Positions 1 to 6,231 of a DNA stretch of 24,004 bases are shown one piece after another. The notes beneath the pieces were generated by a model. That model worked only from the letters and a program-made list of their open reading frames with translations, ran no database searches and had not been told where the DNA came from. The translations under genes and the position numbers were made by a program. The number at the start of each line of letters is the position of its first letter. The stretch's first letter is position 1. Source of the DNA: Deltaproteobacteria bacterium (GTDB lineage: Bacteria; Desulfobacterota; Binatia; Binatales; Binataceae); assembly GCA_021799555.1 (NCBI GenBank), contig JAJZAG010000015.1:1-24004 (forward strand). Reading direction: 5' to 3'.

Positions 1-1
1 G

Positions 2-43
2 CAGAACCTGACCACCATCAGCGAACATCCGGAGGCTGCCTAG
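2..43 (+). CDS. C-terminal tail of an unidentified gene cut by the window edge
   Basis: Reading from base 2 gives an open frame ending QNLTTISEHPEAA followed by TAG at 41-43. Codon choice looks plausible for a real gene end, but only 13 residues are visible and no family can be named. It lies on the flanking side of the tRNA-Ala fragment at 743-789, so by that geometry it would belong to the chromosome rather than to the element. It could equally be chance open frame. Confidence 0.3.
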   Translation, partial: QNLTTISEHPEAA

Positions 44-258
44 TAGCAACTTGATAATTCAACTGCGCAACTCTCGCGGATCTCGGATGCCACTGCTTTT
101 CTACCAATTGACAGACACCACCAATGTACTAGGCTGGCCAAGTCCGTAGTTGCCTCACGCGAGACATCGAAGCCGCGTGTCAGACGATCGCAGACATTTG
201 GCCGCGATTATGAATCCATCAGGATGGGTTTTGTTCGTAGATCGAGGGGAGGCGTCAA

Positions 259-522
259 ATGGCTCAGTCACTCTATAGGGTGATTTGCGCAGCTTGCGGA
301 AAGCCTAGAACTGTCACGGAAACTACGTTACCACAGCCCGATGGAGTCTCCCGTGTTCATTTACATGCAGTCTGCGAGACCTCGGGCTGTGCGGAATACA
401 AGAAGGTGATTCACAGAGACGTCATTTACAGCGGCTCTCCCGTCTGCGGAGTTCATGATACGGACGATTGGCATGACGGCACAGTTGAGTGTCCAGGAGG
501 CCACTGTAGTACCGGCCTGTAA
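259..522 (+). CDS. Small cysteine-rich hypothetical protein (87 aa)
   Basis: I do not recognise a family. The ATG at 259 has a good Shine-Dalgarno sequence, GAGGGGAGG, about 8 bases upstream, which is the main reason to accept it. The protein has a CAAC pair near residues 10-13, a second CETSGC pair near 39-44, and further cysteines near 63, 78 and 83, so a small zinc-binding fold is possible. No signal peptide or membrane segment is visible. It stands alone between the partial gene at the window start and the tRNA-Ala fragment, hence probably in flanking DNA. A non-coding alternative cannot be excluded. Confidence 0.5.
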   Translation: MAQSLYRVICAACGKPRTVTETTLPQPDGVSRVHLHAVCETSGCAEYKKVIHRDVIYSGSPVCGVHDTDDWHDGTVECPGGHCSTGL

Positions 523-742
523 ACACTCGGCGCGTTCTCGCCGGTGGCACGCCGACTTTTGCCTGAGCGGCGACAGCCGATGTCCCTTAGAATCGTACGA
601 AAGATGGTCAAAATCTCAGATTGTGGCCCGCTTTTTCAGGACAAGCGGCCCGTGTGAGGCAAGTGTTCTTAAGGAGAGGGCACAAAATTGGGCGTAAAAA
701 CCCGACGACTGGAAACGGAACGCTGAAAACTCTTGATTTTAC
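523..742. other. Intergenic stretch before the tRNA fragment
   Basis: No convincing gene is seen. Short open frames on both strands lack ribosome binding sites and family similarity. If the fragment at 743-789 is an attachment site, this is chromosomal sequence lying downstream of the original tRNA-Ala gene. Confidence 0.4.
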
Positions 743-789
743 TGGTGGAGCTGAGCGGGATCGAACCGCCGACCTCCTGAATGCCATTC
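743..789 (-). tRNA. 3' fragment of tRNA-Ala(GGC); putative att site at an ICE end
   Basis: Read on the minus strand, this segment gives the anticodon loop ATGGCAT (anticodon GGC), the 3' anticodon strand TCAGG, a variable loop, a T arm with stem GGCGG/CCGCT around loop TTCGATC, the acceptor strand CAGCTCC, then ACCA. This is the 3' half of a tRNA-Ala. Similarity stops just 5' of the anticodon loop: the bases beyond 789 give neither a pairing anticodon strand nor a D arm. At the break sits a perfect 5-bp dyad GAATG-C-CATTC (779-789), the kind of site where tyrosine integrases cross over. Because the fragment points toward low coordinates, an element integrated here would occupy the bases above 789. 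Confidence 0.8.
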
Positions 790-909
790 GGTTTCCGTCA
801 GTCACAGGCCCAAAAAGAAACCTAAAATCCCCAATGAATATCGAGAGATCGGACAGCTCATTTTGGGGCATTTTGAGCCTTGTTGTACACGGTTCGCGGA
901 CAAGAGGCG

Positions 910-960
910 GACAACTCACACACGTGAACGGGTCGATAGGCGACCCGCTCAGGAGTTGTC
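910..960 (+). promoter_or_regulatory. Two-tier leader hairpin overlapping the trbF ribosome binding site
   Basis: An outer 8-bp stem pairs GACAACTC (910-917) with GAGTTGTC (953-960). Inside it a 7-bp stem pairs CGGGTCG (929-935) with CGACCCG (941-947) around loop ATAGG. The Shine-Dalgarno AGGAG (951-955) of trbF partly lies in the right arm of the outer stem, and the trbF ATG follows at 964. Pairing would hinder translation of the first gene of the transfer cluster. The same dyads could instead be a repressor operator. Confidence 0.55.
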
Positions 961-963
961 ACG

Positions 964-1632
964 ATGGCCGCGAACCCTTACGTCGAAGCGCGTCGAGAAT
1001 GGGATGAACGGTACGCCGACCTCGTTCTCGGCAAACGCAACTGGCAGATAGCGGCGGGCGGGCTGCTCGTTCTCTCTCTGATTCTCGCGAGCGGCATGGT
1101 CTGGCTCGCGACGCGAAGCCGCTACATTCCCTACGTCGTCGAAGTCGACAAGCTCGGCTACGCACTGACGGTTCCACAGCCTCTTACGGCGGTTTCAGTA
1201 CCGGACGTAACCGCCCGGATGGAGCGCTACGAAGTCGCGGCCTTTATCCGCGACGCGCGCTCGATCAGCAGTGACACCCAGGTCGAGCAAGAGATGCTCA
1301 GTTCCTTGCTCGCTCACGCACGCGGCGCGGCGGATAGATTTCTGGACGAGTATTACCACTCGGACGACTTCGCTCATAACCCGTTCAAGGTTGCGCAGCA
1401 CCAGACCGTCACCGTCCAAATTGATTCCATTCTCAGTCTTTCAGCACGCAGCTACCAAGTGCGATGGACAGAGACAGCGCATGATCTGAACGGTGTGACG
1501 CTCGGTGCGCCGACGCATTGGGAAGCGGTTCTGCAGACACAGGTCGTACCGACCAATTCCGACGACACGATCGTGAGCAATCCGCTCGGTTTCTACGTGA
1601 CGCAAATCAGTTGGACGCAGCAGCAGGGCTGA
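964..1632 (+). CDS. trbF: TrbF, VirB8-family inner-membrane channel protein
   Basis: TrbF/VirB8 is a bitopic inner-membrane protein that helps assemble the type IV secretion channel. The 222-residue product begins MAANPYVEARREWDERYADL, the typical N-terminal signature of TrbF, followed by one membrane helix at about residues 30-50 and a periplasmic VirB8-like domain ending in FYVTQISWT. The ATG at 964 has AGGAG at 951-955. It is the first gene of the cluster, 14 bases before trbG. In most Trb clusters trbF follows trbL, so its place here is unusual. The family call is secure. Confidence 0.93.
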   Translation: MAANPYVEARREWDERYADLVLGKRNWQIAAGGLLVLSLILASGMVWLATRSRYIPYVVEVDKLGYALTVPQPLTAVSVPDVTARMERYEVAAFIRDARSISSDTQVEQEMLSSLLAHARGAADRFLDEYYHSDDFAHNPFKVAQHQTVTVQIDSILSLSARSYQVRWTETAHDLNGVTLGAPTHWEAVLQTQVVPTNSDDTIVSNPLGFYVTQISWTQQQG

Positions 1633-1645
1633 AGGGAGGGATGCG

Positions 1646-2593
1646 ATGAAGGCGAGCAAATTCGCAGGCACGATCGCACTGGCGCTGACGCTGAGCGCGT
1701 GTGCGGCCCAGCAGCCGCCCGCGCCCCCGCCGCTCAAGATCGTAACGGAGGCCGCGCCCAAGTCCGCAGCAACTCCGTCGTCGCCGACCAGAGCGCAGCT
1801 TCTTGCCGCGCAGCCGCCCGAGGTGCGGCAGGCGATCAAGGAGCATCAGGACGGCGGCAGGTGGCCGGTCTACCGGACCGCGCAGTTCGTGCTCTATCCG
1901 TACGGCGGGGCGTCTGAGCCAATCGTCGATTGCGCGCCGCTTCGCACCACCGACATCCAGCTGCAGCCGGGCGAGACCATCACCGATGTGGCCATGGGAG
2001 ACAGCGAGCGCTGGATGGCGACGCCAGCGGCCTCGGGCGACCCGCGCAATCCGGTGCCGCATCTGGCGGTGAAGCCGCAGCTTCCCGGCATCGAAACCAA
2101 CCTGACGATCTACACCACCAGGCACATTTACCACCTGATCCTGCGCGCGCGCGGACACGCGATGCAGGAGGTCGAGTTTTACTATCCGGACGAACTGCTC
2201 GCAGCGATGAAGCAGGCCGACGCGGCGGCGGCCGACGCCAAGCAAGCGGCAATCGATCCGCCGGTGGAGTCCGACGACGTGGTGAAGGTCGCGAACGTCG
2301 ATCCGGCGCAACTCAATTTCTCGTACAGGGTGGCCGGCGGGAACGTGCCGTGGAAGCCGATTCGGGCCTTCGATGACGGCTCGCACGTTTACATCCAGAT
2401 GCCCTCAGGAATGAAGACGAGCGATGCTCCTGCGCTACTAATCGACGCGGGCGGCGGAACGCAGATGGTCAACTACCGGGTCGAGGGCAACTACTACGTC
2501 GTCGATCGACTGTTCAGCAACGCGATTCTGGTCTCCGGAGTCGGGCGCGACCAGGACCGGGTGACCATCAGCTACGCGGGCGCAGCGAGGTGA
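1646..2593 (+). CDS. trbG: TrbG, VirB9-family outer-membrane core protein
   Basis: TrbG/VirB9 forms part of the outer-membrane core ring of the conjugation channel together with TrbI. The 315-residue product begins with a lipoprotein signal ending LSAC, so the mature protein would start at Cys19 and be lipidated. After a proline-rich linker come the VirB9/CagX-type domains: a region with QPGETITDVAMGDSERW and a C-terminal part with GGNVPWKPIRAFDDGSHVYI and YRVEGNYYVVDRLF, both typical of TrbG. The ATG at 1646 follows GGGAGG. The lipobox might also cover the VirB7 role, as no separate VirB7 gene is seen. The stop overlaps a GTG for the next gene. Confidence 0.94.
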   Translation: MKASKFAGTIALALTLSACAAQQPPAPPPLKIVTEAAPKSAATPSSPTRAQLLAAQPPEVRQAIKEHQDGGRWPVYRTAQFVLYPYGGASEPIVDCAPLRTTDIQLQPGETITDVAMGDSERWMATPAASGDPRNPVPHLAVKPQLPGIETNLTIYTTRHIYHLILRARGHAMQEVEFYYPDELLAAMKQADAAAADAKQAAIDPPVESDDVVKVANVDPAQLNFSYRVAGGNVPWKPIRAFDDGSHVYIQMPSGMKTSDAPALLIDAGGGTQMVNYRVEGNYYVVDRLFSNAILVSGVGRDQDRVTISYAGAAR

Positions 2594-2598
2594 CGGTC

Positions 2599-3729
2599 AT
2601 GGCAAATCCAGAGCCAATCCAAGAGGTCGAGGAGCAGGATCAGGAAAGGCTTGGCGGCGGCCGATTCAACCGCCTGCTGGGCCTGCTCGTAATCGCTGTG
2701 GCGATGATCGGCGGAATCGCGCTCGCACTCGGCGTGGAGTCGTCGGGAAAGAGCGAGGAAGCCGCCGTTCAGAAGGCGCTCGACGACGCCGGCTCAGCGG
2801 CGCGCGATCGCGGCGAAGTCGAAGACCTCGCCGCGCATGGAATGAGGCCTCACGCGGCCCCGAGTTACGTCGCGACTCCGGCGGTTATTGCAAACGTCCA
2901 AATGCCTTCGCAACACAGTGCGCCAAAGCCTCCGAGCCGGTACGCGCAATGGGCGCAGGAGAAGTACATGAAGGCGCTCGAAGCGCCCGAAATGGTCGCG
3001 GCGTTTCACGGCGGACAGGCGCTCGAAATCGCGAGCGCGAAAGGGCAATCCAGCAACGGTATAGACGCCAATTCTTCGAGCGATCCGACCGTTACTTTGC
3101 ATCCGCCTGCATCGCCATTCACCGTGACGGCGGGCAGCGTAATTCCGGCGGTTCTGGTCAGCGGCATCAACTCCGATCTGCCCGGTCCGATTCTCGCGCA
3201 GGTAAGCGAAAACGTCCTCGACAGCGCGACCGGGAAATACCTGCTCATCCCCCAGGGCAGCAGGCTGATCGGCGCCTATCGCAACGCTTCCACTTACGGT
3301 CAGGAACGCGTGCAGATCGCATGGCAGCGGCTCATCTTCCCGAACACCGCGAGCATGGATCTGCCGCAGATGCCGGGAGCGGACCAGGGCGGCTTTGCCG
3401 GGTTCACCGATCAGGTCGATCACCACTATCTGGCGACGTTCGGCACGGCGGCGGTGATGAGCCTGATCAGCGCGGGCCAGATGGTCGGTCAGATGGGCGC
3501 CTTCGGCGGCGGCGGCGTGTACGGACCATACGGCTACTACCAGCCGAATCAGTGGGCGATGTCCGGCGAGACGGCGGGCTCCGCGGCGTCGTCACAGTTC
3601 GGCGCGTTGGGCCAGCAAATGATGGGCAACGGCCTCAATCGTCCGCCGACGATCGAAATCCGTCCGGGCTACCAGTTCAACGTGATGGTGACCGAGGACT
3701 TGGTGTTTCCGGGGCCTTACGGAAAGTGA
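2599..3729 (+). CDS. trbI: TrbI, VirB10-family envelope-spanning channel protein
   Basis: TrbI/VirB10 spans both membranes and links the ATPase base of the channel to the outer-membrane core. The product has one membrane helix near residues 25-45 (LLGLLVIAVAMIGGIALALG), a proline-rich periplasmic linker, and a C-terminal barrel domain with strong TrbI signatures: LIPQGSRLIGAY, then IAWQRLIFP, then DLPQMPGADQGGFAGF. I chose ATG 2599, which has GAGGTGA just upstream; an in-frame GTG at 2590 overlaps the trbG stop and would add three residues. Length, about 376 residues, is slightly short for the family but the domains are complete. Confidence 0.94.
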   Translation: MANPEPIQEVEEQDQERLGGGRFNRLLGLLVIAVAMIGGIALALGVESSGKSEEAAVQKALDDAGSAARDRGEVEDLAAHGMRPHAAPSYVATPAVIANVQMPSQHSAPKPPSRYAQWAQEKYMKALEAPEMVAAFHGGQALEIASAKGQSSNGIDANSSSDPTVTLHPPASPFTVTAGSVIPAVLVSGINSDLPGPILAQVSENVLDSATGKYLLIPQGSRLIGAYRNASTYGQERVQIAWQRLIFPNTASMDLPQMPGADQGGFAGFTDQVDHHYLATFGTAAVMSLISAGQMVGQMGAFGGGGVYGPYGYYQPNQWAMSGETAGSAASSQFGALGQQMMGNGLNRPPTIEIRPGYQFNVMVTEDLVFPGPYGK

Positions 3730-3761
3730 GCGGCAATCAATTCCCTGAAAGGAGAGAAGCG

Positions 3762-4007
3762 ATGGGAGTTCTCAAACGCAAACAGGAAAACGAAGCGATC
3801 ACCTTCAAGTTGCCCGCCGCTCTAAAGCGCGAAATCGAGACGCTGCGCACGCGCGCCGAAGACGCGGGCTTTGATCTGGGCGAGACCATCACCGCCGCGA
3901 TGTGGCGGCTCTGCAAGCAGATCAAGGCCGAGCTCGAAGACGCGCCCCGGCCAGGCCGGAAACTGAACGGTCGCGCCAACGGCCAATCGGCGGAGCAGGT
4001 GCAGTGA
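3762..4007 (+). CDS. Small ribbon-helix-helix-like protein (81 aa)
   Basis: The product starts MGVLKRKQENEAITFKLP, followed by two predicted helices (about residues 19-34 and 38-55). The pattern strand-helix-helix fits a ribbon-helix-helix DNA-binding fold, but similarity is only at the level of pattern. The ATG at 3762 has an excellent AAGGAGAG upstream. The C-terminal 25 residues are basic and probably unstructured. It sits between trbI and traF, and directly upstream of the structured gap 4008-4185. It could therefore be a regulator or a relaxosome accessory protein acting there; that role is inference. Confidence 0.65.
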   Translation: MGVLKRKQENEAITFKLPAALKREIETLRTRAEDAGFDLGETITAAMWRLCKQIKAELEDAPRPGRKLNGRANGQSAEQVQ

Positions 4008-4185
4008 AGTTGGCAGGGCATTTCTCCGCCGCTTGGCGGCGCGCGGAGAAGAGAGTTCGGAGAGTGGATTGGGAGTTGGGAAAAGTGCGGACGGTCGTAG
4101 AGCAAGATAAAGGGCCTGCGGTACGGCACGGCATTTTCGACCGATTGCTCAAGGATTGCGCGCCCTTTTCCCGTCGGAGGGAGCC
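4008..4185 (+). promoter_or_regulatory. Structured intergenic region; candidate regulatory site or oriT
   Basis: This is one of the few real gaps in the transfer cluster. It holds a strong inverted repeat TTCTCCGC (4022-4029) / GCGGAGAA (4043-4050), an alternative inner hairpin GCCGC (4028-4032) / GCGGC (4036-4040), and two further pairs: CGGTCG (4092-4097) / CGACCG (4138-4143) and GAGCAA (4100-4105) / TTGCTC (4145-4150). The last two pairs cross, so they are alternatives or form a knot. No run of T follows the first hairpin, so a simple terminator is unlikely. Its place between a ribbon-helix-helix-like gene and the relaxase operon would suit oriT, but no known nic sequence is seen. Confidence 0.4.
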
Positions 4186-4779
4186 ATGAGCGCCAAACTG
4201 TACAGTACGGCAGAAAACCCTGCCGGATCGCTGACTCAGCGCGTCCACTTTCAGCAATTGGAAGGCGTGCGCGGACCGATCGCGGCGATAACCGGAATTG
4301 CACTGGCGGCGGCGATTCTAATCGCGTTCGGAATCCTGATTTCGAACACCGACAGCGCCGCGCCGTCAGGCGTCTATCGCGTGGTCGGGCGCAATATCAG
4401 CCGTGGAAATTTGGTTGCGGCGTGTCTGCCGATCTCTGTCGCGCAGGAAGGTCTGGCGCGCGGCTATCTGCGCACCGGCGGATGCCCCGGCGATGCCGAG
4501 CCGGTCGACAAGATGGTCGGCGCGCTGGTGGGCGACACGGTCGAAATCGAACCGGGCTGGGTTGCCGTCAACGGCGTGCGCTTCGCTCACAGCGCGACCG
4601 TATCGCGCGATAGCGCGGGTCGGTCTCTGGAACACGTCGCGTGGGGCAAGCGCACGGTCGCCGCGAATCAGGTCTGGCTGTTCGGCTTCATTGATCGGCG
4701 CAGCTGGGATTCGCGGTACTTCGGCCCGATTCCGATCGCCAGCGTGCGCGGCAGACTCGAACCAGTCCTTACGTGGTGA
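4186..4779 (+). CDS. traF: TraF, S26-family signal peptidase for conjugative pilin
   Basis: TraF is a membrane-bound serine peptidase related to leader peptidases; in P-type systems it trims, and in RP4 cyclises, the TrbC pilin. The 197-residue product has a membrane helix at about 31-52, then APSGVYR with the likely nucleophile Ser61, then VDKMVGALVGDTVEI with the likely general base Lys109, and near the end RSWDSRYFGPI, the conserved TraF box. The Ser-Lys spacing is close to that of RP4 TraF. ATG 4186 has CGGAGGGA upstream and is preferred over an upstream in-frame TTG at 4156. Its stop overlaps the next reading frame. Confidence 0.92.
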   Translation: MSAKLYSTAENPAGSLTQRVHFQQLEGVRGPIAAITGIALAAAILIAFGILISNTDSAAPSGVYRVVGRNISRGNLVAACLPISVAQEGLARGYLRTGGCPGDAEPVDKMVGALVGDTVEIEPGWVAVNGVRFAHSATVSRDSAGRSLEHVAWGKRTVAANQVWLFGFIDRRSWDSRYFGPIPIASVRGRLEPVLTW

Positions 4780-4784
4780 ATGTC

Positions 4785-5213
4785 ATGAGCAGCAACGGCA
4801 ACGCGCTTCGCAACGATAACAGCAACGGCAACGGTCACAGCCACGAGCAGGGATTGCGCGTCCATCACCTCGCCAATCTCGGCGGACTGATCGCGCTCGC
4901 CGGCCTCGATTTGGAACCGCCCGACTTTCTGCTGGGCGCTTTGCTGAGCGTCGCGGAGGAGACGGGCAAACTGACCGCGGCCCAACGCGCGCAGGTTGCC
5001 GCGATCGGCCGCAGGAAGCTTGATGAGCGCGCGACGGGCAAACGCGCGTGGAAATCGTGGCGACGCGCGCAGGAGCTTCACGCAATCACGCTCAGCACCG
5101 CGCAGGTGCGCGACATCATCGAGGCGCTCGGCGGACAGACGCCGGAGAATCCGACCCATCTGATGCTGGCGCTCAGTCAGGCGCTGACGGAGGCAGTCAG
5201 TGAAGCGGATTAG
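4785..5213 (+). CDS. TraD-like conjugal transfer accessory protein (142 aa)
   Basis: The product has an Asn/Gly/His-rich N-terminus and then HHLANLGGLIALAGLDLEPPDFLLGALLSVAE. This resembles the small TraD proteins of Agrobacterium and related transfer regions, which also carry a LGGL...AG...LLGALL pattern and lie beside relaxase genes. The rest is mainly helical and basic (residues 70-95), which would suit DNA or relaxase contact. ATG 4785 is my preferred start; an in-frame GTG at 4773 overlaps the traF stop. The stop overlaps the relaxase start by 14 bases. The TraD link comes from remembered family patterns and is only moderately sure. Confidence 0.6.
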   Translation: MSSNGNALRNDNSNGNGHSHEQGLRVHHLANLGGLIALAGLDLEPPDFLLGALLSVAEETGKLTAAQRAQVAAIGRRKLDERATGKRAWKSWRRAQELHAITLSTAQVRDIIEALGGQTPENPTHLMLALSQALTEAVSEAD

Positions 5214-6231
5214 GTTCCTCCGCCAGAAGGAAGTCGATATCAAGCTCCGCCACGAATACGCGGAGCGACCGCGCAAGCTCGTGCCGTGGTGGGCGCGAGC
5301 CTTGCGTCGGGTGGGAATGCGGCGCGGACTCCGCCAGCAAACGAGCGGGAGCCTGAGCGGCGCGCGCAGCCATCGAATCCGAGTCCCCGAACCGCCGCCC
5401 TTTACTCGGCGCAGCGTGGTGAAGGCGTCGTTCTCGCGCAACGCGAAGAAGGGCGCGTGGACGGCGCACGCGAAATACCTCTCACGTCCAGGTGCGCAGC
5501 AGGAGTTCACAAAGGGGCTCGGCTTCGATTCGACGCGCGAAGACGTCGACATGGTCGCGACGGTTCGAGGCTGGGAAAAGAAGGACGAACTGATGTGGCG
5601 CTTCATCGTGTCTCCGGAGGACGCCGACCGGCTCAAGCTTCGCGACCACGTGCGCGCTCTGGTCGGGCAGATGGAGCGCGACCTCGGGACCAGGCTGGAA
5701 TGGGTCGCCATCGACCATCACAACACCGACGACGCGCATGTCCATTTACTCATTCGCGGCGTTCGCGAAAACGGTCTGCCGCTGAAGATCGACCGCGACT
5801 ATCTGCGCTCGGGCGTCCGGATGCGAAGCCAGGAGATCGCGACCCGCGAACTCGGACCGCGGCTTGAGCCGGAGATGCTGCAAGCGCGCGAGCGCGCGGT
5901 GCACCGCGAGCAGTGGACCGAAATCGATCGCGCGTTGCAGCGCAAGGCCGACGCGAACCGCGTCGTCAGCTACGACCATTTCCATCCCCGGACCGAGGGC
6001 GGACGAATTCGGGCCGAGCAGGAGATCGAGCGGCTTCAGTTCCTTGCGGGACTCGGGCTGGCGCAGCGCGTGGATGAACGTTCATGGCGCCTATCTGAAA
6101 GTCACGAGCGCGAGCTGCGCGAACGGCAGTTGTCGAAGGACGTGATCAAGAGCCGCGCATCCGCGCGTCAGCGTGGAATCGACGGCAGGCTGGACCGATC
6201 GCGAGAGCATCGGAGGGAGCGCAATGGCTGA
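5200..6231 (+). CDS. VirD2-type (MOBP) conjugative relaxase, C-terminally short
   Basis: Relaxases nick oriT and lead the strand into the recipient. The 343-residue product has a candidate catalytic Tyr93 in AHAKYLSR, then WRFIVSPEDADRL, the helix QMERDLGTRLEWVAIDHHN, and the metal-binding motif with His173/His174, His180 and His182 (DDAHVHLLIRG). Next come MRSQEIATRELGPRL and a winged-helix-like part ending near SWRLSESHERELRER. This matches the N-terminal half of relaxases that usually carry a C-terminal DUF3363 domain, but here the protein ends soon after the winged-helix part. The GTG start at 5200 has GGAGG upstream and lies inside the previous gene; the end overlaps traG by 8 bases. Confidence 0.88.
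   Translation: MKRIRFLRQKEVDIKLRHEYAERPRKLVPWWARALRRVGMRRGLRQQTSGSLSGARSHRIRVPEPPPFTRRSVVKASFSRNAKKGAWTAHAKYLSRPGAQQEFTKGLGFDSTREDVDMVATVRGWEKKDELMWRFIVSPEDADRLKLRDHVRALVGQMERDLGTRLEWVAIDHHNTDDAHVHLLIRGVRENGLPLKIDRDYLRSGVRMRSQEIATRELGPRLEPEMLQARERAVHREQWTEIDRALQRKADANRVVSYDHFHPRTEGGRIRAEQEIERLQFLAGLGLAQRVDERSWRLSESHERELRERQLSKDVIKSRASARQRGIDGRLDRSREHRRERNG

Noticed and set aside
216..227. CCATC-AG-GATGG palindrome near the window start
   Set aside because: Short, isolated and on the presumed chromosomal side; nothing links it to the element or to a gene.
621..1007. Open frame containing the peptide ERDRTADLLNAI, extending into trbF
   Set aside because: That peptide is what a tRNA-Ala 3' end gives when translated in reverse; it is a common false protein. 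The frame has no suitable start and overlaps trbF.
1607..2386. Long minus-strand frame opposite trbG
   Set aside because: Arg-rich shadow of a GC-rich gene; no ribosome binding site or family likeness. The same applies to the long antisense frames opposite trbB, trbE and the relaxase.
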